A stretch of DNA of 64,000 nucleotides from Flavobacterium sp. KACC 22761 (GCF_034058155.1 NZ_CP139148.1:2108001-2172000); one strand, 5' to 3'. Counted from the first letter of the stretch, positions 9,730 to 17,089 are shown. Translations and numbers: made by a program. Notes: generated by a model from the letters alone, not told the origin.

Positions 9730-11196
9730 ATGAAAAACAAAATGATCCTTGGTTTACTGGTTTCTGGAGCAATGACTTTTGCACAGGCAGTTAAAAAACC
9801 ATTAGTTGCGGCAATAACTGATAAAGATCTTAAAACTGATATGTATCAAATGGCCGGAGACCATTTTAACGGTCGTGAAGCGGGAACTCTAGACGAATTA
9901 AAAGTATCAATGTGGCTGGCTAATAAAGCAAAAGAAGCGGGAATGGAACCTGCAGGAGATGATGGAACTTATTTCCAATTTTTTGATTTGTACAGACACC
10001 AAGTTACGCCAAATACAAAGTTTAAAATTGGACAAAAAGAGTTTAAACTTTGGAAAGATGTTTTAGTGGCAGAAACTACTAATATTAAGGTAGAAGGTTC
10101 ATTAGTTTATCTAGGCGCAGCAACAAAAGAAGAAATTGAAAAAGCAGATGTTAAGGGAAAAGCAGTAGTTTTATTAGCTTCAAAAGAAGGAATTGCTGAT
10201 GATATTTCGCTTTTTGACAGGCGTTATCCTGGGTTAGTTAGAAATAAATATTATGACCTTGTGGTTAAAAAAGGAGCAATCGCACTTATTATGGTTGCAG
10301 ACGAATTGGCTGAGCAAAGTTGGTCACAAGTGGAGCCACAAATGACAAGAGGTATTTACGGGATTGAAGGTTTCCGTGATAAAATAGGATCTACGATGCC
10401 AGTTTTCTGGGTTCACGGTGATCAATTAAATTATTTAAAAAAGACTAAAGATTTATTGTCTGCTGAAGTTATTTCTGAAACTTACAAATATCCTTCAGTA
10501 AACGTCGTAGGTACAATTGCAGGAACAGATCCTAAATTGAAAAATGAATATGTACTTTTCAGCGGTCACCAAGATCATGATGGTGTGCGTCAAAAATACG
10601 GACAGGATTCTATTTATAATGGAGCCGATGATAATGCAAGTACTTGCGTGGCAATGTTGGCAATCGCACGAGCTTATAAGCAACAACCTGGAAAAAGAAC
10701 ATCTTTGTTTGTATTTCACGGTTCAGAGGAACGCGGTTTGTTGGGATCAAGATGGTATGCAGCACATCCTACCGTTCCAGAAAAAGACATTATCGCAGTT
10801 TTAAACGGTGATATGATTGGAAGAAACAATGTAAATCAAGCGGCATTATTGGGTTCTAGTTCGCCACATGAAAATTCATCTGATTTGGTTGCCATTGCCA
10901 AAAAAGCAAATGACGAAGGTCCAAAATTTGATTTGGATAAACTTTGGGACAGGCCAGAACATCCAGAATATTTTTACTTCCGTTCAGATCATTTGCCATA
11001 TGCAAGAAGAGGAATCCCTTCAGTTTTTTACACCAGCGTTTTGCACAGTCAATATCATACGCCAATGGATGAATCTGAAAATATTGATTTCGTAAAATTG
11101 CATAAAATGACAGAGTGGATTTACAGAACGGGTTGGATTTTGTCTAATGATCCTAATCGCCCTAAAACATTGCCAAATGTGCAATTGGAAAGATAA
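9730..11196 (+). CDS. Secreted M28-family zinc metallopeptidase with PA-type insert
   Basis: 488 aa with a signal peptide (MILGLLVSGAMTFAQA). An N-terminal cap and protease-associated-like segment precede the co-catalytic zinc domain. Visible M28 ligands and catalytic residues, in order: HQDHDG, GADDNAST, the Glu pair in HGSEERG, NGDMIG and the C-terminal QYHTPMD. This is the arrangement of aminopeptidases and glutamate carboxypeptidase-like enzymes. A TAAGTTTG -7-like element lies at 9703-9710 but has no well-spaced TTG. A strong terminator follows. Probably periplasmic or surface peptide degradation; substrate unknown. Confidence 0.92.
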   Translation: MKNKMILGLLVSGAMTFAQAVKKPLVAAITDKDLKTDMYQMAGDHFNGREAGTLDELKVSMWLANKAKEAGMEPAGDDGTYFQFFDLYRHQVTPNTKFKIGQKEFKLWKDVLVAETTNIKVEGSLVYLGAATKEEIEKADVKGKAVVLLASKEGIADDISLFDRRYPGLVRNKYYDLVVKKGAIALIMVADELAEQSWSQVEPQMTRGIYGIEGFRDKIGSTMPVFWVHGDQLNYLKKTKDLLSAEVISETYKYPSVNVVGTIAGTDPKLKNEYVLFSGHQDHDGVRQKYGQDSIYNGADDNASTCVAMLAIARAYKQQPGKRTSLFVFHGSEERGLLGSRWYAAHPTVPEKDIIAVLNGDMIGRNNVNQAALLGSSSPHENSSDLVAIAKKANDEGPKFDLDKLWDRPEHPEYFYFRSDHLPYARRGIPSVFYTSVLHSQYHTPMDESENIDFVKLHKMTEWIYRTGWILSNDPNRPKTLPNVQLER

Positions 11197-11211
11197 GTTC
11201 ATAATAAAATT

Positions 11212-11247
11212 AAAAACCCGATTTCAATTTGAAATCGGGTTTTTTTA
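11212..11247. terminator. Bidirectional terminator between M28 peptidase and metK
   Basis: AAACCCGATTTCAA / TTGAAATCGGGTTT stem flanked by A-tract and T-tract. It lies between convergent genes. Confidence 0.9.
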
Positions 11248-11267
11248 TGTTTAAGATTTAGATTGAA

Positions 11268-12518
11268 TTACAATCCAAATGCAACTTTAACTTGGTCAAC
11301 AAAATCAAGTTTTTCCCATGTAAACAATTCAACAGTAACAGTTTTTTCGTTTCCACCTGGAGCAGAGAAAGTTTTAGTAACCGTTTCTGGTTTACGTCCC
11401 ATGTGTCCGTAAGCAGCAGTTTCGCTATAAATTGGGTTTCTTAATTTCAAACGTTGCTCAATAAAGTAAGGACGCATATCAAAGATAGCTTCTACTTTTT
11501 TAGCGATTTCACCGTTCGTTAAGTTTACTTTAGAAGTTCCGTAAGTTTCAATGAAAATACCCATTGGCTCGGCAACTCCAATTGCGTAAGAAACCTGAAC
11601 TAAGATTTCATCAGCAACACCTGCAGCAACTAAGTTTTTAGCGATATGACGTGTAGCATAAGCAGCACTTCTATCTACTTTACTTGGATCTTTCCCAGAG
11701 AATGCACCACCACCGTGAGCACCTTTTCCACCGTACGTATCAACAATGATTTTTCTTCCTGTCAAACCAGTATCTCCGTGAGGTCCTCCAATAACGAATT
11801 TCCCTGTTGGGTTGATGTGGTAGTTTATTTTATCGTTGAATAAATGAGCGTGTTTTGGATTTTTAGCTATAATTCTTGGAATCAAGATTTCAACGATATC
11901 TTTTTTGATTTTAGCCAACATTGCAGCTTCTTCATCAAAATCATCGTGTTGAGTCGAGATAACAATTGCATCAATACGAGTTGGTTTGTTATCGTCGCTG
12001 TATTCTAAAGTTACTTGAGATTTAGCATCTGGACGTAAATACGTGATTTCTTTGTTTTCACGTCTTAAGATTGCTAATTCTTGTAATAATTTATGAGATA
12101 AATCTAATGCCAAAGGCATGTAGTTTTCAGTTTCATTTGTAGCGTAACCAAACATCATTCCTTGGTCTCCAGCTCCTTGCTCTTCTGGCTTAGCTCTGTC
12201 AACACCTTGGTTAATATCTGCAGATTGCTCGTGAATTGCTGAAAGAATTCCACAAGAATTTGCTTCAAACATATATTCGCTCTTAGTATATCCAATTTTG
12301 CGGATTACCTCACGTGCAATTTGCTGTACATCAAGATAAGTATTTGATTTTACTTCTCCTGCTAAAATAACCTGACCTGTTGTAACTAATGTTTCACAAG
12401 CTACTTTCGAGTCAGCGTCAAATGCCAAAAAGTTGTCAATTAATGCATCCGAAATTTGATCTGCAACTTTGTCTGGATGCCCTTCACTAACAGATTCTGA
12501 CGTAAATAAATAAGCCAT
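11268..12518 (-). CDS. metK: S-adenosylmethionine synthetase
   Basis: 416 aa cytosolic enzyme making SAM from methionine and ATP. Family motifs are all present: [13 protein letters not shown] near the N-terminus, the [15 protein letters not shown] loop, [18 protein letters not shown], and [12 protein letters not shown] near residue 320. It is somewhat longer than the ~385-aa E. coli enzyme. It is preceded on its own strand by a SAM-II-like riboswitch and a clear promoter, so its product probably represses its own expression. It is divergent from the leader-peptide/metY region. Confidence 0.98.
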   Translation of the reverse strand: MAYLFTSESVSEGHPDKVADQISDALIDNFLAFDADSKVACETLVTTGQVILAGEVKSNTYLDVQQIAREVIRKIGYTKSEYMFEANSCGILSAIHEQSADINQGVDRAKPEEQGAGDQGMMFGYATNETENYMPLALDLSHKLLQELAILRRENKEITYLRPDAKSQVTLEYSDDNKPTRIDAIVISTQHDDFDEEAAMLAKIKKDIVEILIPRIIAKNPKHAHLFNDKINYHINPTGKFVIGGPHGDTGLTGRKIIVDTYGGKGAHGGGAFSGKDPSKVDRSAAYATRHIAKNLVAAGVADEILVQVSYAIGVAEPMGIFIETYGTSKVNLTNGEIAKKVEAIFDMRPYFIEQRLKLRNPIYSETAAYGHMGRKPETVTKTFSAPGGNEKTVTVELFTWEKLDFVDQVKVAFGL

Positions 12519-12582
12519 AATAATGATTAAATTTAAAATTAAGCGAGAAAAATAATTGCTAAAAAGGGCTAAAGGAGAGTGT

Positions 12583-12681
12583 CTGCTTTAGCATTTTTTA
12601 CTACTGAAAGAATTTTTTCAGCACCCATAACGAACCATTTCATTATGAAGAGGTTGCAATCAGTTCAAATTTTTCCTCTGT
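12583..12681 (-). promoter_or_regulatory. SAM-II-like riboswitch in the metK 5' UTR
   Basis: Read on the minus strand, a P1 hairpin AGAGG / CCTCT (12675-12679 and 12649-12653) encloses the loop TTTGAACTGATTGCAA. A distal AATGCTAAAGCAG (12583-12595) can close the pseudoknot through CTG/CAG. This matches the SAM-II core as known from metX riboswitches: loop ending ATTGCAA, then the GCTAAA strand. The linker is longer than in minimal SAM-II and holds two extra hairpins (CATAA/TTATG arms at 12626-12647; CTGAAA/TTTCAG at 12604-12621). The element begins at the predicted transcription start. Confidence 0.85.
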
Positions 12682-12690
12682 ATTCGGGTG

Positions 12691-12719
12691 CAAAGGTATA
12701 AAACCATTTTGATTTGCAA
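12691..12719 (-). promoter_or_regulatory. metK promoter
   Basis: On the minus strand: TTG (12717-12719), an 18-bp spacer, then TACCTTTG (12691-12698). The surrounding TTTGCAAATC and TTTGCAC words recur in the metH promoter at 35275-35305. Confidence 0.8.
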
Positions 12720-12771
12720 ATTAAAGTTCAACTTTTTTTATTTTTTTAAAGAGAAATTTAACAGTAGCATA

Positions 12772-12791
12772 CTAATTTGATAGGGCAATAG
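12772..12791 (+). promoter_or_regulatory. Operator-like motif, copy 1
   Basis: CTAATTTGATAGGGCAATAG. It matches copies at 13057-13076 (minus strand) and 26011-26030 around a GATAGGG core. It lies about 19 bp upstream of the leader-1 promoter and about 50 bp upstream of the metK promoter. Confidence 0.6.
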
Positions 12792-12810
12792 AAAATATTT
12801 TTAATTTTGT

Positions 12811-12841
12811 TTGGCCGATTCAAAAATAGTTCGCAACTTTG
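12811..12841 (+). promoter_or_regulatory. Candidate promoter of leader-peptide unit 1
   Basis: TTG (12811-12813), a 20-bp spacer, then CAACTTTG (12834-12841), one base off TAnnTTTG. The leader-3 promoter has the same C variant (CAAATTTG) and spacing. Confidence 0.55.
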
Positions 12842-12869
12842 CCTCGTTGAAATAAAAAGAAACAAAAAA

Positions 12870-12938
12870 ATGAAATTTACAATTTGCAATATGATGTCTT
12901 GTATGATGCCGGAATATTCCGCAGAGACGTTATTGTAA
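12870..12938 (+). CDS. Met/Cys-rich leader peptide 1 (22 aa)
   Basis: Short ORF reading MKFTICNMMSCMM then PEYSAETLL and stop. Five of 22 residues are Met and two are Cys, clustered at positions 6-13 as C-N-M-M-S-C-M-M. The GCAGAG at 12921-12926, inside codons 18-19, can pair with CTCTGC of the terminator immediately downstream. Its 5' position, composition, stop just before a terminator and overlap with the competing strand are hallmarks of a transcription-attenuation leader (inference). Stalling at the Met/Cys codons would leave GCAGAG free to block the terminator; full translation would mask it. Confidence 0.75.
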   Translation: MKFTICNMMSCMMPEYSAETLL

Positions 12939-12964
12939 TTTTTTTTCAAAAAAAATATATAAAG

Positions 12965-12994
12965 AACCTCTGCACATCGCAGAGGTTTTTTTTG
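12965..12994 (+). terminator. Attenuator terminator 1
   Basis: Stem AACCTCTGC (12965-12973) / GCAGAGGTT (12979-12987), 5-nt loop, T-tract. The left arm's CTCTGC (12968-12973) is complementary to GCAGAG in leader 1, giving mutually exclusive structures. Confidence 0.85.
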
Positions 12995-13031
12995 GTCAAA
13001 AGAAAAAAAGAAAGAAAATTCACTTTTAAAT

Positions 13032-13062
13032 TTGGTAGTTAAAAAAATAGATATTACATTTA
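13032..13062 (+). promoter_or_regulatory. Candidate promoter of leader-peptide unit 2
   Basis: TTG (13032-13034), 20-bp spacer, TACATTTA (13055-13062). It is partly overlapped by operator copy 2. Confidence 0.5.
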
Positions 13063-13076
13063 CCCTATCGAATTAG
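13057..13076 (-). promoter_or_regulatory. Operator-like motif, copy 2
   Basis: Reverse-strand reading CTAATTCGATAGGGTAAATG. It overlaps the -7 element and start region of the leader-2 promoter, a position expected for a repressor. Confidence 0.6.
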
Positions 13077-13110
13077 TCGAATTTAAAAAAGAAATTAATT
13101 TTAATTAAAA

Positions 13111-13188
13111 ATGAAAACAGCAAGAAAAAATATGATGTGTTGTAGTATGATGCAAATGTGCATCCCAACTTGCTGTTGCCAAAAGTGA
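13111..13188 (+). CDS. Met/Cys-rich leader peptide 2 (25 aa)
   Basis: Reads MKTARKNMMCCSMM, then QMCIPTCCCQK and stop. Six Met and six Cys occur in 25 residues, far above any normal protein. The last codons contain CCAAAAG (13179-13185), complementary to CTTTTGG in the terminator that follows. The layout matches leader 1, so it is a second, tandem attenuation leader, with control codons for both sulfur amino acids. The stop TGA lies 32 nt before the terminator stem. No known protein family applies. Confidence 0.8.
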   Translation: MKTARKNMMCCSMMQMCIPTCCCQK

Positions 13189-13219
13189 AAGATAAAATCT
13201 TTGTTATAGTTTCAACTAT

Positions 13220-13255
13220 AAGCCCTTTTGGTCGCCATCCGAAAGGGCTTTTTTA
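13220..13255 (+). terminator. Attenuator terminator 2
   Basis: Stem AAGCCCTTT (13220-13228) / AAAGGGCTT (13242-13250) with a T-tract. CTTTTGG (13225-13231) can pair instead with CCAAAAG (13179-13185) in leader 2. A small extra hairpin ATAGTT/AACTAT lies at 13206-13219. Confidence 0.85.
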
Positions 13256-13277
13256 TTTACCATTTAAAATTAAAATC

Positions 13278-13460
13278 ATGAAAACATTAAATTCAATAGC
13301 TATAGAATATTTATTGAGAAACGATTCTCAAGACAATGCTAATAAATCAGAAGAGATCTCGAGAGAAGTCAACAGAATAAATTCAGAACAATACGCAAGA
13401 AATCAAAAATCATTGTTGCTTCAAATGTATGAACTCGAAGAGGGTGATTTTTTTGCATAA
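13278..13460 (+). CDS. Small protein of unknown function (60 aa), paralogue of the 16655 gene
   Basis: Starts MKTLNSIAIEYLLRND and ends KSLLLQMYELEEGDFFA. It is hydrophilic, probably helical, with no signal or membrane segment. The start at 13278 is preferred over the longer in-frame opening at 13158, which runs through leader 2 and its terminator. It lies between attenuator 2 and metY, 81 bp before metY. The 66-aa protein at 16655 shares the N-terminal M-x-T-L-N and the C-terminal S-L-L-x-x-M-Y-x-x-E pattern and the same position after a Met/Cys attenuator. I do not recognise a family; a regulatory or chaperone-like role in methionine synthesis is only a guess. Confidence 0.7.
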   Translation: MKTLNSIAIEYLLRNDSQDNANKSEEISREVNRINSEQYARNQKSLLLQMYELEEGDFFA

Positions 13461-13541
13461 GTCAATTCTAATTCAATTACAATTTTTAAAAATTAACCAC
13501 ACTATAATATAGTATTAACAATATCTAAAAACTAAGAAATC

Positions 13542-14846
13542 ATGAGTACACAAAAATTTGCAACAAACGCGCTACATGCAGGACACGATGTTACTAAAAA
13601 CGCAGGAACTAGAGCCGTTCCAATTTATCAAACTTCATCATACGTATTTAATAATGCAGATCACGCCGCCAATTTATTTGGTCTTGCCGAAGCTGGATTT
13701 ATTTACACACGATTGAATAATCCAACAAATGATGTGCTGGAACAACGCCTTGCAGCGCTTGAAGGCGGGATTGGAGCTGTAGTGACAGCATCAGGAGCAT
13801 CGGCAATTTCGACAACTTTATTGACGCTATTAAGAGCTGGAGATCATATTGTAGCATCAAACAGTTTATATGGAGGAACTTACAATTTGCTAAGTGTGAC
13901 ATTGCCACGATTAGGAATTACCACTACGTTTGTAGATCCTTCAAAACCAGAAAATTTTACTAAAGCTGCCAAAGAAAATACAAGAGCCTTTTTTGTAGAA
14001 TCTTTAGGAAATCCAAAACTTGATGTTTTGGACTTAAAAGGAATTTCGGCGGAAGCCAAAGCATTCAAAGTGCCGTTTATAGTAGATAATACAGTTGCGA
14101 CACCTTATTTATTAAACCCAATTAAATATGGTGCCGATATTGTAATTCATTCCTTGACTAAATATATTGCCGGAAACGGAACTTCATTAGGAGGCGTTAT
14201 TATCGATGCCGGAAATTTTGATTGGGCAAACGGAAAATTTCCTGAATTTACGGAGCCTTCAGCGGGATATCATGGATTAGTGTACCACGAAGCTTTAGGA
14301 AATGCGGCTTTTATTGCAAAAGCAAGAATCGAAGGATTGCGTGATTTTGGCTCGGCATTGAGTCCGTTTAATGCTTTTCAAATTATTCAGGGATTAGAAA
14401 CTTTGCCAATCCGAATTAAAAAACACAGCGAAAATGCTTTGGCCTTGGCTGAATGGCTTGAAAAACAAGATGAGGTAGTTTGGGTAAATTATCCAGGCTT
14501 GAAATCAAGCAAATACCACGATTTAGCCAAACAATATTTGCCAGAAGGACAAAGTGGGATTATCACGTTTGGGTTAAAAGGCGGTTTTGATGCTGCGAAA
14601 AAAGTGGTTGACGAAACTAAATTATTCTCATTGTTGGCCAACATTGGCGATACAAAATCATTAATTATACATCCAGCAAGTACTACGCACCAGCAATTGT
14701 CTGAAGAAGATCAATTGTCAACTGGAGTTTCAAAAGATTTAATCCGACTTTCTGTTGGAATCGAAGATATCGAAGATTTAATTGCTGACTTGCAAGCTGT
14801 TTTTGAAAGCGTTACACAAGCGCAATACAGCATCAATAAAAATTAG
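13542..14846 (+). CDS. metY: O-acetylhomoserine aminocarboxypropyltransferase (sulfhydrylase)
   Basis: 434 aa PLP enzyme of the Cys/Met metabolism family, converting O-acetylhomoserine and sulfide to homocysteine. Motifs: YTRLNNPTNDVLE, EGGIGAVVTASGASAI, VDNTVATPYL and the PLP-lysine motif HSLTKYIAG with Lys207. The long insertion (WANGKFPEFTEPSAGYHGLVYHE) after the PLP site is typical of MetY and absent from cystathionine synthases. It sits downstream of two tandem Met/Cys attenuators and the small 60-aa gene, so expression should respond to sulfur amino-acid supply. Confidence 0.95.
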   Translation: MSTQKFATNALHAGHDVTKNAGTRAVPIYQTSSYVFNNADHAANLFGLAEAGFIYTRLNNPTNDVLEQRLAALEGGIGAVVTASGASAISTTLLTLLRAGDHIVASNSLYGGTYNLLSVTLPRLGITTTFVDPSKPENFTKAAKENTRAFFVESLGNPKLDVLDLKGISAEAKAFKVPFIVDNTVATPYLLNPIKYGADIVIHSLTKYIAGNGTSLGGVIIDAGNFDWANGKFPEFTEPSAGYHGLVYHEALGNAAFIAKARIEGLRDFGSALSPFNAFQIIQGLETLPIRIKKHSENALALAEWLEKQDEVVWVNYPGLKSSKYHDLAKQYLPEGQSGIITFGLKGGFDAAKKVVDETKLFSLLANIGDTKSLIIHPASTTHQQLSEEDQLSTGVSKDLIRLSVGIEDIEDLIADLQAVFESVTQAQYSINKN

Positions 14847-14871
14847 GTTTTTTTGTTTTTTGTTTGAAAAA

Positions 14872-14960
14872 TTGCCTTTAGCGGTGTGGTGCCGCTAAGG
14901 GTGATTTTTTATGATAAAAAATCACAATATATATGTGTAGAGACGCACTGCAATGCGTCT
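14872..14960 (+). repeat. Cluster of three hairpins after metY
   Basis: CCTTTAGCGG / CCGCTAAGG (14872-14900), then GTGATTTTTT / AAAAAATCAC (14901-14925), then the palindrome AGACGCACTGCAATGCGTCT (14941-14960). The first two may terminate or slow transcription leaving metY. The last resembles short dispersed palindromes seen in many genomes. Confidence 0.6.
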
Positions 14961-15004
14961 AGCTCATGATGTTAAAAATCAGATATGTTTTAAAAATTAA
15001 AATT

Positions 15005-16093
15005 ATGTCAAAGCTTAAAATAAATATTATTCTTTTTGGAATTGGAAATATCGGAAGCACTTTGATCAATCAAATTATTGAAAGTCAGGAATTTTTTCTG
15101 CAAAGCAAGAATGTCGATTTTCATTTTCCAATAATTACCAATTCAACTGTTGCTTTTTTCGAGAAAGAAGGCGTAGGCTATGCTTGGGAAACTAATTTTA
15201 GAGAATTGGCTGTTCCTTTCAGGGTTGAAGATATTGTGGAATTTGCGAAAGAAAATGAATTTGAAAATTTGATTGCCGTAGATGCTACAGCCAGTGACGA
15301 ACTGATTAGTCATTATAATACTTTGATCGAAAACGGATTTAATATTGTAGCCGTAAACAAAAAAGCCAACACGCTTCCGATCGATCTTTATAAACAGCTG
15401 AGAGAAAATCTAAAAAAGTACGATAAAGAGTTTTTATATGAAACATCGGTCGATACGGGATTTCCGGTTTTGCAGACTTTAAGAGATTTGTATTATTCGG
15501 GCGAAAAAATCACAAAAATCAGAGGAGTTTTTTCAGATCATCTGAGTTATATCTTCAATAGATTTTCTTTAGAGGAAAATTCTTTTTCAGCTATTTTGAA
15601 AGATGCCAGCCTCCTAGGATTGATGCGCAATACTTTTAAAGAAGATTTATCAGGAAATGACACAGCTCGAAAATTATTGATTTTGACTCGCGAAATTGGA
15701 AAAGAGTTCGAATTAGCAGATATAAAGATCAATCCTATTATAAAGGAAGAACATTTAGAGAAAAATGGAATATTAAATAAAGAGGCAATTGACAAATCGT
15801 ATAAAATAGCAAAAATTACACAGCGCGAAGATCATGTGTTGCGTTATATTGGTGAATATGATATCGAGAAAAATACACTCGAGGTAAAGTTAGTTTCAGA
15901 ACCTGTTACATCGGCAATTGGTCAATTAAAAGGATCAGATGCCATTTTTGAAATTTATACACAATCTTACGCTGATGTGCCAATTGTTATACAAGGAGCA
16001 TCACCTTGTAAACAGGCAATTTCAAGAGGAATTATAACTGATATTTTAAAAGTTGCCGAAAAAATTAAAAATAAAGAAGCAGTTTGGCTTTAA
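15005..16093 (+). CDS. Homoserine dehydrogenase-like protein with altered active site
   Basis: 362 aa from the ATG at 15005 (MSKLKINIILFG); the ORF opens at 14966, but the Rossmann strand fits the later start. The N-terminal GIGNIGS is the nucleotide-binding loop. It is a clear paralogue of the dehydrogenase half of ThrA at 18290, sharing STLINQI, the VNKKANTL lysine, SGEKITKI and EDLSGNDTARKLL. Compared with ThrA TEPDPREDLCGNDVGRK, the substrate-contacting Glu of EPDP is Arg208 here, and the FSGTLSY turn is FSDHLSY. Asp214, Asp219 and Lys223 remain. It has no aspartokinase domain. It may have a changed substrate, weak activity or a regulatory role. Confidence 0.8.
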   Translation: MSKLKINIILFGIGNIGSTLINQIIESQEFFLQSKNVDFHFPIITNSTVAFFEKEGVGYAWETNFRELAVPFRVEDIVEFAKENEFENLIAVDATASDELISHYNTLIENGFNIVAVNKKANTLPIDLYKQLRENLKKYDKEFLYETSVDTGFPVLQTLRDLYYSGEKITKIRGVFSDHLSYIFNRFSLEENSFSAILKDASLLGLMRNTFKEDLSGNDTARKLLILTREIGKEFELADIKINPIIKEEHLEKNGILNKEAIDKSYKIAKITQREDHVLRYIGEYDIEKNTLEVKLVSEPVTSAIGQLKGSDAIFEIYTQSYADVPIVIQGASPCKQAISRGIITDILKVAEKIKNKEAVWL

Positions 16094-16265
16094 GTGGTTT
16101 TTGAATGTTATAAAAAAAGTTCTTTGAAAGATTGAAACAGAAAAAGTTAGTTAAATTTTTGTAATATTAAACTGATATTTTGTTAAATTGTAATTTTGTA
16201 AGATGTTTTTTGACGATAAAAAAGTGTTTTTTAACGTTTTTTTAGAAAAAATAAGCTTTTGTAAC

Positions 16266-16296
16266 TTGCAATATTCAAAAAAAAGTCGCAAATTTG
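16266..16296 (+). promoter_or_regulatory. Candidate promoter of leader-peptide unit 3
   Basis: TTG (16266-16268), 20-bp spacer, CAAATTTG (16289-16296): the same CAAnTTTG variant, spacing and preceding TCG as the leader-1 promoter. Confidence 0.5.
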
Positions 16297-16401
16297 TAAG
16301 ACAAGTAAGATCTGTTAAAAACAGATGCCGAAATGTTAAAAACAAATGATTATTTCCTTTTAGATCTTAATCAAATCTAAAAGTTTATTAAAGAAATTTA
16401 A

Positions 16402-16503
16402 ATGCAAAAGTTTTTTAAAATAAAAGTCAAATCACAGATGAATAAATCCCTACAGATGAACAAGATGTTTAACGTCGCACGTATTTGTGTATGCGTCTGT
16501 TGA
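16402..16503 (+). CDS. Met/Cys leader peptide 3 (33 aa)
   Basis: Short ORF from ATG 16402 (alternative in-frame ATGs at 16438 and 16456) ending RICVCVC and stop. The last five residues are Cys-Val-Cys-Val-Cys, and three internal Met lie upstream. Directly after the stop, CTAAAAG (16506-16512) can pair (one G-U) with CTTTTGG of the following terminator. A ribosome finishing the peptide would cover that strand and allow termination; one stalled at the Cys codons would sit a few nucleotides further back. This is the third attenuation leader of the same design in this gene cluster. Confidence 0.7.
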   Translation: MQKFFKIKVKSQMNKSLQMNKMFNVARICVCVC

Positions 16504-16537
16504 TACTAAAAGTATATATAAGTTTATATAAAAACTT

Positions 16538-16576
16538 AAACCCTTTTGGTATTAAAAATCCAAAAGGGTTTTTTTA
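16538..16576 (+). terminator. Attenuator terminator 3
   Basis: Stem AAACCCTTTTGG (16538-16549) / CCAAAAGGGTTT (16560-16571), 10-nt loop, T-tract. The CCCTTTTGG arm resembles that of attenuator 2. Confidence 0.85.
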
Positions 16577-16654
16577 TTCATTTTGATTACCATAACACAG
16601 ATTTAAAGAAAAAGTAAAGATTATAAAACGCAAACTAACTTAAACTTAAATATC

Positions 16655-16855
16655 ATGAGCACATTAAACTACTTAAGAAAAAAGATTTCAACTTTCAAAA
16701 ACATCAAAAATGAAAGAAACAATCCGCCGCCAACAAATGAGTTGATCCACCCAAGTTTCGGAATCACGGAGACAGATAAAAAAGAGGTGAAAAAAGAACC
16801 AAATTCTTTGTTATTCTTGATGTATTCAAAAGAGAATGAAACGCTTTTTATCTAA
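16655..16855 (+). CDS. Small protein of unknown function (66 aa), paralogue of the 13278 gene
   Basis: Starts MSTLNYLRKKISTFKN, has a basic, Asn/Pro-containing middle (NNPPPTNELIHPSFG) and ends NSLLFLMYSKENETLFI. The M-x-T-L-N start and SLLxxMYxxE end match the 60-aa protein before metY. It follows leader peptide 3 and its terminator. It is separated from metX by about 440 bp that hold a new promoter and a SAM-I riboswitch, so it may form its own short transcript. No signal peptide, membrane segment or known domain is visible. Confidence 0.65.
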   Translation: MSTLNYLRKKISTFKNIKNERNNPPPTNELIHPSFGITETDKKEVKKEPNSLLFLMYSKENETLFI

Positions 16856-16983
16856 ATCAAAAAGCATCATAAAATAGGGTAAAACCCGCTTAATTTTACT
16901 GGGCAGTTTGTTCGGTAATTTTTTGCGTATAATAGTTTTAGTAATAGACAAAGAGATGATGGTATTAATAATGCCAATTCTTT

Positions 16984-17012
16984 TGACTTTATGACTTTAA
17001 ACTTTCGACTTA
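16984..17012. repeat. Short-word repeat (GACTTT type)
   Basis: TGACTTTATGACTTTAAACT and following TTCGACTT words. The same word class recurs at 40258-40325 and 55700-55855. Confidence 0.5.
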
Positions 17013-17058
17013 TATTTAAAGTATGTTTAAGAAATTGCAGAATCAATTTCGATAAAAT

Positions 17059-17089
17059 TTGTTAGTTTAAGAAATTAGTAGTTAATTTG
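17059..17089 (+). promoter_or_regulatory. Candidate promoter for the SAM-I/metX transcript
   Basis: TTG (17059-17061), 20-bp spacer, TTAATTTG (17082-17089), followed by CACC. The TTTGCAC word is shared with the metK and metH promoters. Confidence 0.55.

Noticed and set aside
13158..13277. N-terminal extension of the 60-aa small protein
   Set aside because: The in-frame opening runs through the end of leader 2 and the attenuator terminator; the ATG at 13278 matches the start of the paralogue.
16094..16265. Small gene in the AT-rich gap after the homoserine-dehydrogenase-like gene
   Set aside because: Only poly-T/poly-A-biased reading frames on the reverse strand; no start context or composition of a real gene.
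16872..16891. Fourth operator copy before metX (AATAGGGTAAAACCCG)
   Set aside because: It keeps only TAGGGTAA and lacks the CTAA half and the GATA centre. It is likely chance in AT-rich DNA.
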